A DNA stretch of 64,000 nucleotides from Gammaproteobacteria bacterium UBA4421 (GTDB taxonomy: Bacteria; Pseudomonadota; Gammaproteobacteria; Pseudomonadales; Azotimanducaceae), in assembly GCA_002389675.1 (NCBI GenBank), contig DGQF01000055.1:70199-134198 (forward strand), read 5' to 3'. A model generated the notes under the pieces. It did not search any database. It was not told where the DNA came from and saw nothing but the letters and a program-made list of their open reading frames with translations. The first letter of the stretch is position 1, and each line of letters opens with the position of its first letter. Of the stretch, positions 43,807 to 51,794 are shown piece after piece. Position numbers and translations under genes: made by a program.

Positions 43807-44348
43807 TAAAAATCTCCGAATATATCGTTTTGCATTTGGTAAAGAGGGTCACCTGGTAGGCGTTGGCCTCTCGCCAGCCCATCGAAAGGCGCACCCTTTA
43901 AGATAGCTGTCGCTTGAACGTTTTGGTTCCAATCCATAACCACCCAGCGAAACATAATTTTCCAGTAATCTCCCCGGCGCTGCATGTGATCGATGTATCG
44001 ACCTAAATAGGTCATCTCGACATCCGCTTCGTCGGGTTGGGCCGAATAATGATGGGCCATGACGTAGGATTCTACGACAGCGTCGTTATCTTTGAAATCT
44101 ACAATTGTGTTGGTGACGCGGTGCTGGGTCGCGGCGTATTTGGTGATTGTGGTGGGTAGATTTTCACAAAACGGGTGCGCTGGCCCGTTGTATGCACCGT
44201 AAGCGACTTCGGCCTCAGGCCAGTAGGCGCTTTTTAGTAAGTCGGCATCTGCTCGATCGACGCCGCGACAGTGCCTGTATAGGACGTCTTGGATGGCGAG
44301 TCGGTCGGCGATTTCTTTTAGATTAGGAATTTTTCCAGTGCTGTTCAT
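43806..44348 (-). CDS. NTF2/SnoaL-like protein coupled to flavin monooxygenase
   Basis: A 180-residue SnoaL_4-type protein: EIADRLAIQDVLYRHCRGVDRAD, then SAYWPEAEVAYGAY, and a sheet with YLGRYIDHMQRRGDYWKIMFRWVVMDW. The His and Asp in RHCRGVDRAD are the residues most often kept in this family. It begins at ATG 44346-44348, 3 bases after the VOC gene, and its TAG stop overlaps the GTG of the next gene. It is therefore the middle gene of a tight three-gene unit VOC, NTF2-fold, monooxygenase. It could isomerise or dehydrate the hydroxylated product. Confidence 0.85.
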   Translation of the reverse strand: MNSTGKIPNLKEIADRLAIQDVLYRHCRGVDRADADLLKSAYWPEAEVAYGAYNGPAHPFCENLPTTITKYAATQHRVTNTIVDFKDNDAVVESYVMAHHYSAQPDEADVEMTYLGRYIDHMQRRGDYWKIMFRWVVMDWNQNVQATAILKGAPFDGLARGQRLPGDPLYQMQNDIFGDF

Positions 44349-44351
44349 GAT

Positions 44352-44849
44352 TTACTCGCTGGTGGCGTGGTGGGTCAAAGCCCCTTGTGCAATAGGGGTA
44401 TTGGCAATTTTTGCGCGCTCTGGATTACGAATCTCATAAATCTCGATCACGTTGCCAAAAGGATCATTGCCATAAACGGCTGCGCTATCGCCGAACTCCA
44501 CTGGCGGTCCGACAAAGGTCATGCCTGCTGCGCAGAGCCGCTGATGTTCAGCGACAATGTCGGTGACTTCCAAGGCGAAGTGTGGATAGCCGTAATCACA
44601 GGGACGCGAGCGCAAGTCCTTGGGTGGCGGTTGCGTATATTCCCAAAGTTCAATGTGGGCATTGCCGCCGCGTAACATGGCCATTTTTGCACTGGGTTCG
44701 GTCAGACCAATGGCGGCTTCTACCGCATCATTTTTACCAGAAAATTGGGCGCCCTCTACTTGTTCAAAACCCAGAACCTCGGTGTAAAAAGTCAGCGCTT
44801 GCTCAAAATCTGGAACACCGATGGCGATGTGATGTATGCCGATGATCAT
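44352..44849 (-). CDS. VOC/glyoxalase-fold protein
   Basis: A 165-residue vicinal-oxygen-chelate protein: GIHHIAIGVPDFEQALTFYTEVLGF (first beta-alpha-beta-beta-beta module, metal His), HIELWEYT (Glu), PHFALEVTDI (second His) and DPFGNVIEIYEI (final Glu). The four metal ligands of glyoxalase I, methylmalonyl-CoA epimerase or extradiol dioxygenase types all appear present. It begins with a strong GGAGGAAA site and is the first gene of the VOC, NTF2-fold, flavin monooxygenase unit. A role as ring-cleavage dioxygenase, isomerase or epimerase for the hydroxylated product is possible; the sequence is short for a type I extradiol enzyme. Confidence 0.88.
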   Translation of the reverse strand: MIIGIHHIAIGVPDFEQALTFYTEVLGFEQVEGAQFSGKNDAVEAAIGLTEPSAKMAMLRGGNAHIELWEYTQPPPKDLRSRPCDYGYPHFALEVTDIVAEHQRLCAAGMTFVGPPVEFGDSAAVYGNDPFGNVIEIYEIRNPERAKIANTPIAQGALTHHATSE

Positions 44850-44982
44850 AGGTTTCCTCCCACTATGGCGTTTAATCTAGCATTGTTGTCACAGGACTGC
44901 ATCGTCTATCCAGTTTCGCGGCTTGTTTGTCTGATGATGTGTCGTGTAGCTGATTGTAGTTTTTTATGGTTCGCCAGAATGC

Positions 44983-46209
44983 TTAGTTCAGCCAGCGAGG
45001 TGGGACGTGGTCTTCAACCAGTTGGGTGATGCTGATGCTGCGCAGGTCGTGTTCTCTGCCCACTGCTAGGGCGAATTCTGAAATATCGTTGGTCCGGGTA
45101 AATACGCGAGCGTTTGGATATCGTTGTTTGACCCACAGGGCTGTGCGTAAATTGTCCTGCTCTTTTCCCGTGCCGAGAATTACCGTGGGTTCGGCGATGG
45201 ACAAGTCAATTTTTTCCGCCAGGCTGCCCCATACGAGTGGGTGTGAGATATCGCCCTGAAAAATACTGCGCTGATAGGTTGTGCCGATGCGTTGTTGTTC
45301 CTCTGCAACCATAATTCGGCGTTTGGCGTCGATATCGATCACCGCCACATGTGCGATATCTTGAGTTGCAATGTTTTGTAACTCCTCCAAGACAGATTGA
45401 CCAAAGCGCCCGAACCCTGCGATTACGACCGCGTCGCGGGCTGTGGTGCGTTTGAAATGCTCCATGAGGTTGCTGTGCACAAAACCTTTAGCGGCCATAT
45501 TATAGGTGTTGAAAATCTCACATTTTTTGCTCAGTGCTGTGCTTTGTGCGGCGCGGCTGAAACGTAGATTATGACAATGTAGGACTACTTTGTTGGTCAA
45601 CGAGGGGGCTATTTCCAAAATTCGGGTAGCCGCCTCGAACGCTTGAAAGTCGTTATCACCCAATAGCAGGACACGGTGCGCACGCGTTAAGCGCAGTTGT
45701 TGCAGCAAATACCGGTGCGTTAGATTGCCCACAACGGTAATTGCGTCAAACTTCTGAGCCAGTTCTTGCTCTCTGACAGGGTCCCAATTGCTGTCGACCA
45801 CAACAACTTGTGTGGCGGTGCCAGAGCGCTTTAGTAATCTTAAGTAGCTGGTGGTTAAGCGCCCTGAGCCATAGATAATGGTGTGATTGGCTATGCCCCG
45901 TAACCGCGACCGGTCGGGTGTCAGGACTTGCACCACGGCATCTATGACGGCAGAGGCGGTGAGCAAAGGCGCGCCGAAGTAAGCGATCCATAATAAGGTT
46001 TGGCCCCACCAGGGGCCACCCTTTGGAGTACCCACGTCAAGCCCGCCGACGACGAAAAATCCGAGCGCATAGTAGGCTCTGGTTAACCATCCGGCGCTTT
46101 CCAGTTCAGGCCTTTCGGATAAACCAACCCCGGTATACAGTCCAGCAAAGCCAAAGATAAACAGGGTGGCTGCAGCCCACCAGCGCCAGTTAAGTTTTGT
46201 TTCTGACAT
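44983..46209 (-). CDS. Channel-like protein with two TrkA-N (RCK) domains
   Basis: A 408-residue membrane protein. Helix 1 (about 10-28), a re-entrant region with GGLDVGTPKGGPWWG (about 54-68) and helix 2 (about 70-93) form a two-helix pore unit, followed by two nucleotide-binding domains: IIYGSGRLTTSYL (about 110-122) and VIAGFGRFGQSVLEEL (about 255-270). The layout is that of an RCK-gated potassium channel, but the selectivity filter TVGYG is absent; GGLDVGTP occupies its position. Ion choice is therefore open. It starts 5 bases after a crotonase stop, so it is co-transcribed with that gene. Confidence 0.84.
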   Translation of the reverse strand: MSETKLNWRWWAAATLFIFGFAGLYTGVGLSERPELESAGWLTRAYYALGFFVVGGLDVGTPKGGPWWGQTLLWIAYFGAPLLTASAVIDAVVQVLTPDRSRLRGIANHTIIYGSGRLTTSYLRLLKRSGTATQVVVVDSNWDPVREQELAQKFDAITVVGNLTHRYLLQQLRLTRAHRVLLLGDNDFQAFEAATRILEIAPSLTNKVVLHCHNLRFSRAAQSTALSKKCEIFNTYNMAAKGFVHSNLMEHFKRTTARDAVVIAGFGRFGQSVLEELQNIATQDIAHVAVIDIDAKRRIMVAEEQQRIGTTYQRSIFQGDISHPLVWGSLAEKIDLSIAEPTVILGTGKEQDNLRTALWVKQRYPNARVFTRTNDISEFALAVGREHDLRSISITQLVEDHVPPRWLN

Positions 46210-46214
46210 GCAAT

Positions 46215-47042
46215 TTAGTGTCCGGTAAATTTTGGCGGGCGTTTTTCGGCGAATGCGCGCAAGCCTTCTTCAAAGTCTCTGGTTTTGAATAGTCCGGCCA
46301 GGTGCACCATCAGATGGTCTACGGCTGTATCATAAGATTCTTCCATCCCCATGCGCATCATTCTTTTGGTCGTCTGTACAGCCACGGGAGCGTTAGCCGC
46401 CACGTCTTCTGCCCAAGCCCATGCAGTCTCCATGAGTGCGGTGCTGGGTACCACCGCGTTCACGATGCCAATATCCAGACTTTCTTGGGCGCCGACTGTG
46501 CGGCCTCGATAGTACAACTCGGCGGCCTTGGCCCAGCCGACGAGGCGGGGCAAAAGCCATGTGCCGCCACTTTCAGGGACGACGTTGCGCTTGGCGGTCA
46601 CGGCGGCAAGTTTTGCGTCCTCGGCCATAATTCGCATATCACAAAGGAGCGTCAGATCCATGCCGTAGCCTGCTGCGGCGCCGTTGATGGCGCAGATAAT
46701 GGGTGTATCTGTATGCCACATGACATTAATCGGTGCATCGCGTAGGTCGAATAACGCGCGCGCCGGCCGCGCTGTTTCGCCCTGTTGCGGATCCTGCTCT
46801 TTTTGCATGCGCTCACTGGTATCAATCAAGTCAAGACCGCTACAAAAGCCACGACCAGCGCCGGTAAGAATGATACAGCGCACATCTGGATCTTTGTCAG
46901 CTTCGACCATTTTCGCCGATAATTCTTGAAGCATGTCGCGGCTGATGGCGTTAAGTCGCTCGGGCCGATTGAGCGTGAAAGTGACAATATGTCCAGTTTG
47001 TTCAACTAGGAGTTGCGGCGTGGTAGATGGAGTGATGGCCAT
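46215..47042 (-). CDS. Enoyl-CoA hydratase/isomerase family protein
   Basis: A 275-residue standard-length crotonase: FTLNRPERLNAISRDML, GRGFCSGLDLIDT (CoA/oxyanion), CAINGAAAGYGMDLTLLCDMRI, and the catalytic VVPESGGTWLLPRLVG with one Glu retained. The C-terminus ends KRPPKFTGH, the typical trimer-contact tail. It hydrates or isomerises enoyl-CoA. It is the first gene of a two-gene unit with the channel-like TrkA-N protein, an unexpected partner. It is divergent from the carotenoid oxygenase across 178 bases. Confidence 0.92.
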   Translation of the reverse strand: MAITPSTTPQLLVEQTGHIVTFTLNRPERLNAISRDMLQELSAKMVEADKDPDVRCIILTGAGRGFCSGLDLIDTSERMQKEQDPQQGETARPARALFDLRDAPINVMWHTDTPIICAINGAAAGYGMDLTLLCDMRIMAEDAKLAAVTAKRNVVPESGGTWLLPRLVGWAKAAELYYRGRTVGAQESLDIGIVNAVVPSTALMETAWAWAEDVAANAPVAVQTTKRMMRMGMEESYDTAVDHLMVHLAGLFKTRDFEEGLRAFAEKRPPKFTGH

Positions 47043-47220
47043 GAGACAGGGTCCGTTTTGTGATTATCTCGGCATGTTAGTCCTGTTGGGCAAAGGCTGT
47101 AAATTGTTTACGTGCAGTTAACGTTTGGGTTTATGGGCCCTGTCTGCCGGTGGGAATAACATTTGCTTTTTAAGATGATGTGTTAAGTTTAGGTAATTGT
47201 TTTGTCCTTAAGGAGAGGTC

Positions 47221-48612
47221 GTGTCTGAAGCTACCGTTATAGATTCAATTAACCCCCATTTGCGGGGCAATAATGCACCGATTCATGAAGAAATTACGGC
47301 GCAAAATCTGCAGGTGATAGGGAAAATCCCTGATGATCTTGAGGGTAATTTTCTGCGTATAGGCCCCAATCCCTACTTTGTACCAGATGAGCAGCGCTAT
47401 CACCTGTTCGACGGGGACGGCATGATACATGGCGTGCATATTTCCAAAGGTGGGGCCACATATCGCAACCGCTTTATTGATTCAGCTGGTTTGCGCGAGG
47501 AACGTCAGCAGGGTAAATGGATTTATCCGGGTCTGAATATGTTTGGTGATTATTTGGCCAAAGGTGAAATGCCAAGCAGCAAAAATACGGGCAATACGGC
47601 AATGGTGTTTCACAACAACCAGTTGTTTGCGTTGATGGAAGGGGGTAAGCCTTATCGTGTTTCGCTGCCTGATTTGCAGACGCAGGGGGAACATGATTTT
47701 CACGGCACGTTGACCCACAATTTTACGGCGCACCCGAAGGTGGACAGTCAGTCAGGTGAAATGATGACCTTTGGCTACGGGATTATGCCACCTTATTTGA
47801 CTTACTCTGTGGTGGGCGTGGACGGAAGGGCCGGACACACGACCGAAATTACGCTCCCCAGGCCGGTGATGATGCATGATTGTGCGATTACGGCGCGTTA
47901 CACCATTTTTCCGGATCTTCCGTTAGTTTTTGATCTCGAAAAAATGATGGCCGGAGAAGGTTTGGTCGGCTGGGATCCGGCTAATGGCTGCCGAATTGGA
48001 ATTTTGCCCAGACAGGGTTCAGATCAGAATATTCGCTGGTTCGAAATCGAAGAAAGTTTTTTATTTCACGTTGCTAATGCCTGGGAGGAGGGCGATGAGG
48101 TCATTGTGCAGGCTTGTCGGTCCGATCGCGGTGGAATAGAAAGCGGCGATGGCGATGTGCGGGCGCAGTTAGGACAGCTGCATGAATGGCGTTTTAATAT
48201 GACCACGGGAGAAGTCAGTTCAAAGCCTTTGGATCGTGGCTTCTATTGTGACTTCCCGAGGATAAAAGAAGATCTCGTCGGTTATAAAAACCGGTATATT
48301 TATGCCTCCAGGTTTCGTGTGGATGAAATGCCGATGTTTGATGGCGAACTGAAATACGATAACCAAACGGGCGAAATTTCGGTTCACCATTTTGGTGATC
48401 ATTGTGAATCGGGCGAGGCGGTTTTTGCACCTCGCCAAAATGCGAGCAGTGAAGACGATGGGTACGTCATTTGTTTTGTCTACGATAAACAAACACAAAC
48501 CAGTGAATGCCAAATCATAGACGCGCAGCGCTTTGCTGATGCACCGGTGGCAAGAATCAAAATACCGCAGCGCGTACCGCACGGATTTCACGCGGCTTGG
48601 GTTGCCGATTAA
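47221..48612 (+). CDS. Carotenoid cleavage oxygenase family protein
   Basis: A 463-residue seven-blade propeller non-heme iron oxygenase (RPE65/CCD family). The four iron-binding His are visible in FTAHPK (H171), MMHDCA (H219), FHVANAWE (H283) and PHGFHAAW (H457). GNFLRIGPNP and HLFDGDGMIHGV near the N-terminus are family signatures. It cleaves a C=C bond with O2, giving aldehydes or ketones from carotenoids, stilbenes or related alkenes. GTG 47221 is preceded by the strong AAGGAGAGG site. It is followed by a GST gene after 82 bases. Lignostilbene-dioxygenase or apocarotenoid roles are equally possible. Confidence 0.93.
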   Translation: MSEATVIDSINPHLRGNNAPIHEEITAQNLQVIGKIPDDLEGNFLRIGPNPYFVPDEQRYHLFDGDGMIHGVHISKGGATYRNRFIDSAGLREERQQGKWIYPGLNMFGDYLAKGEMPSSKNTGNTAMVFHNNQLFALMEGGKPYRVSLPDLQTQGEHDFHGTLTHNFTAHPKVDSQSGEMMTFGYGIMPPYLTYSVVGVDGRAGHTTEITLPRPVMMHDCAITARYTIFPDLPLVFDLEKMMAGEGLVGWDPANGCRIGILPRQGSDQNIRWFEIEESFLFHVANAWEEGDEVIVQACRSDRGGIESGDGDVRAQLGQLHEWRFNMTTGEVSSKPLDRGFYCDFPRIKEDLVGYKNRYIYASRFRVDEMPMFDGELKYDNQTGEISVHHFGDHCESGEAVFAPRQNASSEDDGYVICFVYDKQTQTSECQIIDAQRFADAPVARIKIPQRVPHGFHAAWVAD

Positions 48613-48694
48613 ATATATACGGTGTGCGCCCTACATGGGTCTAGAGGCATCCATAAACACCAACAACATGAATAACACGGACAAGAGAAGAATA

Positions 48695-49309
48695 ATGGGC
48701 AAGCCAACGCTTTATGGGATCAGTGCATCACGAGCCTTTCGCTCAATCTGGGCAGCCGAAGAAATAGGTCTTGAATATAACCACGTAGCGACTTCGTTTC
48801 GGGGAGACGCGCAGGCTGAGTCTTATCGATCAGTCAATCCAAATGCCCGGATTCCCGCGTTGGTGGATGGCGATTTTAAGCTCTTCGAGTCGATGGCGAT
48901 TAACCTTTACCTTGCTCAGACTTATGGGCCTCATTTGCTGGCCGAAGGGGCGCAGGCGCAGGCTTTGACGTGGCAGTGGACGGTTTGGGGGATCAGTGAA
49001 ATTGAGCCTCTACAAATGCAGATTGTGGTGCAAAAACTATTTACCAAGCCGGAGAGTCGCAATGCCGGGATCGTTGCAGGCGCCGAGCGGGCCTTGGAGA
49101 GGCCGTTGGCAGTTTTAAACGCGGGTTTGGCGGATCAAGCTTATTTGTTGGGTGACGAATTTACGATTGCTGATCTCAATCTCTCGGGTGTAATGGATTT
49201 GTTCAAAAATATTGAATTCGAGACGGCCGCCTGGCCAAACGTTGAGCGCTGGTTGAAGGCCTGTTACTCGCGCCCTTCTTATCAAAGTGCGAAGCGCGTG
49301 GGTACTTAG
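48695..49309 (+). CDS. Glutathione S-transferase family protein
   Basis: A 204-residue GST: LYGISASRAFRSIWAAEEIG (N-terminal domain; Ser residues near 8-10 may activate glutathione), NPNARIPALVDGDFKLFESMAINLYLA (cis-Pro and Glu-Ser for glutathione binding), and FTIADLNLSGVMD (C-terminal folding motif). ATG 48695 has GAGAAG ahead and fits the family start; an ATG nine codons earlier (48668) is possible. It is probably co-transcribed with the carotenoid oxygenase, and could trap reactive aldehyde products (inference). Confidence 0.88.
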   Translation: MGKPTLYGISASRAFRSIWAAEEIGLEYNHVATSFRGDAQAESYRSVNPNARIPALVDGDFKLFESMAINLYLAQTYGPHLLAEGAQAQALTWQWTVWGISEIEPLQMQIVVQKLFTKPESRNAGIVAGAERALERPLAVLNAGLADQAYLLGDEFTIADLNLSGVMDLFKNIEFETAAWPNVERWLKACYSRPSYQSAKRVGT

Positions 49310-49360
49310 AACGACTAAACGTTGCCTATGGGTGACGGCGCGTGAGTGTTGCAGTCTAGG

Positions 49361-50980
49361 TTAGCGTTGATGGCGATGCGCTTGTTTGATGAACGCGGCA
49401 GCCTGTTCTGCGATCATGACCGTGGGCGCATTGGTATTGCCCGACGTAATTGTGGGCATCACTGATGCGTCAGCCACTCTCAAGTGAGCAACCCCATGGA
49501 CAGCGAGTCGATCGTTGACGACGGCCATGGCATCTTGACCCATTTTACAGGTGCCTACAGGATGAAAAATAGTGGTGCCCAACTCGCCCGCGGCTTGGCG
49601 CATGGACGCCTCGGTTTTGATGTCGGCACCGGGTTTAAGTTCTTTGGGGTTAAATGGGGATAATGCGTTTGACTGCATTATGCGCCGGGTGAATTTTAGA
49701 GATTCAACGGCCACGGCCAAGTCCTCTTCCGTAGAAAGATAGTTCAGCTGAATTTTAGGCGCTGCAAAGGGATCTTTGTTTTTGACCTGTATATGTCCGC
49801 GGCTGCTAGGGCGTAGGTTGCAGACGCTGGGGGTAATTGCGTTGTAACGATGTAATGGTGCGCCAAACCTATCTAGTGATAGTGGTTGGACATGCCATTC
49901 AATATTGGCAGAGGTTTGTTCTGGGTGGCTTTTTGCAAACGCTCCTAATTGTGAAGGCGGCATGGTCAACGGCCCAGTATGTTTAATAAAATACTCCAAG
50001 CCCATGGCAGCCAATCCCCAAGGGGTGCGGGCACGTTGATTCAGCGTAACCGTATTATCGACCTGATAGATGGTGCGAATCTGTAAGTGATCCTGCAAAT
50101 TTTGGCCAACGCCGGGCAGGTTATGACGCGTTTCAATTTGGTGCTGACCAAGTAGACCAGCTGGGCCGATGCCCGCAAGCTGTAACATTTGAGGGGATGC
50201 AACCGCGCCTGCACTTAAAATGACCTCGCTGCGGGCCAGCCATGTTTGTTGTCCCGAGGGGGTTTGAACCGTCACTCCCCGTGCAATGAGCTCGCCGTTT
50301 TGTTGACGGTCAATATTCAGTTGAGTGACGTGTGCTTGAGTCAGCACGGTTAGGTTAGGTCGGTTTTTCACGGGATCGAGAAATGCGCGGGCGGAACTCC
50401 AGCGGCGGCCGGCTTTTTGATTCATCTGGAAATAAGCATTGCCGAAATTGTCACCTTGGTTGAACTCCTTGATTTTTGGGATACCACATTCCTCAGCTGC
50501 GTCTCGCCACGCGTCGAGAATCTCCCAATTCACTCTTCGCTCTTCGACATTCAGCTCGCCGGTGTCGCCGTGGAATTGGTTGGCGCCATGCTGGTATTTC
50601 TCTGATTGTTTAAAGACCGGTAATACGTCCTCCCAGCCCCAACCTTGATTGCCCAGTTGCGCCCAATGATCGTAGTCGCTGCTTTGGCCGCGCATATAGA
50701 CCATTGCATTAATTGACGAACAGCCGCCGAGGACTTTACCGCGCGCGTAACCAATGGAGCGGCCATTTAGGCCGGGTTCAGGCTCTGTTTCAAAACACCA
50801 GTCGGTGCGAGGATTGCCAATGGTGAAAAGATATCCGACGGGTATATCAATCCAGAAATAATTGTCTTTCTTACCGGCTTCAAGAAGTAGTACATTTTTT
50901 TCGGGGTCGGCTGATAGACGATTTGCCAATACGCAGCCCGCGGTGCCAGCGCCAATAATAATGTAGTCGTAATCTTTCAC
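49361..50980 (-). CDS. GMC-family FAD alcohol/choline-type dehydrogenase
   Basis: A 539-residue glucose-methanol-choline oxidoreductase: YIIIGAGTAGCVLANRLS (FAD), GRSIGYARGKVLGGCSSINAMVYMRG (GMC signature 1), SAGAVASPQMLQLAGIGP (signature 2) and HPVGTCKMG with the catalytic His, then SGNTNAPTVMIAEQAA. It oxidises a primary or secondary alcohol to an aldehyde or ketone. I chose GTG 50978-50980 (AGAGAGG ahead) because the FAD motif begins six codons later; the longer frame adds 39 low-complexity residues. It is divergent from a GST gene across 181 bases. Confidence 0.93.
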   Translation of the reverse strand: MKDYDYIIIGAGTAGCVLANRLSADPEKNVLLLEAGKKDNYFWIDIPVGYLFTIGNPRTDWCFETEPEPGLNGRSIGYARGKVLGGCSSINAMVYMRGQSSDYDHWAQLGNQGWGWEDVLPVFKQSEKYQHGANQFHGDTGELNVEERRVNWEILDAWRDAAEECGIPKIKEFNQGDNFGNAYFQMNQKAGRRWSSARAFLDPVKNRPNLTVLTQAHVTQLNIDRQQNGELIARGVTVQTPSGQQTWLARSEVILSAGAVASPQMLQLAGIGPAGLLGQHQIETRHNLPGVGQNLQDHLQIRTIYQVDNTVTLNQRARTPWGLAAMGLEYFIKHTGPLTMPPSQLGAFAKSHPEQTSANIEWHVQPLSLDRFGAPLHRYNAITPSVCNLRPSSRGHIQVKNKDPFAAPKIQLNYLSTEEDLAVAVESLKFTRRIMQSNALSPFNPKELKPGADIKTEASMRQAAGELGTTIFHPVGTCKMGQDAMAVVNDRLAVHGVAHLRVADASVMPTITSGNTNAPTVMIAEQAAAFIKQAHRHQR

Positions 50981-51161
50981 GCATAACCTCTCTGTGTTAC
51001 GACAAGGATAGCAGAGGGTTGCACTGTTTTTCAGGTTCAGTGCTGCTGTGTGTCTTTGCGGTTGAGCATGGGGGAGAGGGTGATCAGCCTGAGTCAAGAT
51101 CTGGCTATTTGCTCAGATGAGGATCATTCTTGCGGTACTGCAAACCAAAGTAGGAGAAGCT

Positions 51162-51794
51162 ATGAAACTTTATCGGGTTGCTGCTGCGCCGAATCCCACC
51201 AAAGTGATGTTGTATATTGCCGAGCGCGAAGCCTTGGGTGCGCAAATACCGGTTGAGCAGGTGTCCGTTAATGTCATTAAAGGTGAACATCGAGCAGCGG
51301 AGCATCTTGCGCGCAATCCGTTTGGTACGCTGCCGGTTCTCGCGCTTGATGACGGCAGTTATCTATTGGAATCACTGTCAATTATTATGTACCTAGAATC
51401 TCGTTTTCCTGAACACAGGTTACTGCCAGTGGAAATTGAAGCCTGTGCGTTGGCAAAAGATTTAGAGCGCACGGTTGAAATGCGCGTTGCGATGCCTATC
51501 GCGCGTTATGTTCATGCCACCCGGTCACCGCTGGGTTACCCGCCTGACCTAAAGGTTGCTGGTGAAATCGAAGGGTCTTTGCCTGTGGCGTTAAAATGGC
51601 TCGAAAAGAAACTCAGCGATGGGCGCGAGATGCTCATGGGTTCGCAAGTGAGCATTGCCGATTGTACCTTACAATCTGCGCTGCAATTTGCTCGGTTTGG
51701 TCAAGCTGATCTAATTGGAGCCTACCCTCTGTTGGCGGCTTGGGATAGTCGGTATCGCGCGCGGCCAGCGGCGCTTTCGATTCTTAAGTTTTAG
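51162..51794 (+). CDS. Glutathione S-transferase family protein
   Basis: A 210-residue GST: LYRVAAAPNPTKVMLYIAE, NPFGTLPVLALDDGSYLLESLSIIMYLE (glutathione site) and VSIADCTLQSALQFARFG (folding motif). ATG 51162 is preceded by TAGGAGAAG; the longer reading from 51117 lacks a site. The active-site Ser/Tyr of known classes is not obvious near residues 5-12, where the sequence is AAAPNPTK, so catalysis may use another residue. The last 11 bases overlap the end of the convergent acyl-CoA synthetase gene. It is the fourth GST gene in the window. Confidence 0.87.
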   Translation: MKLYRVAAAPNPTKVMLYIAEREALGAQIPVEQVSVNVIKGEHRAAEHLARNPFGTLPVLALDDGSYLLESLSIIMYLESRFPEHRLLPVEIEACALAKDLERTVEMRVAMPIARYVHATRSPLGYPPDLKVAGEIEGSLPVALKWLEKKLSDGREMLMGSQVSIADCTLQSALQFARFGQADLIGAYPLLAAWDSRYRARPAALSILKF

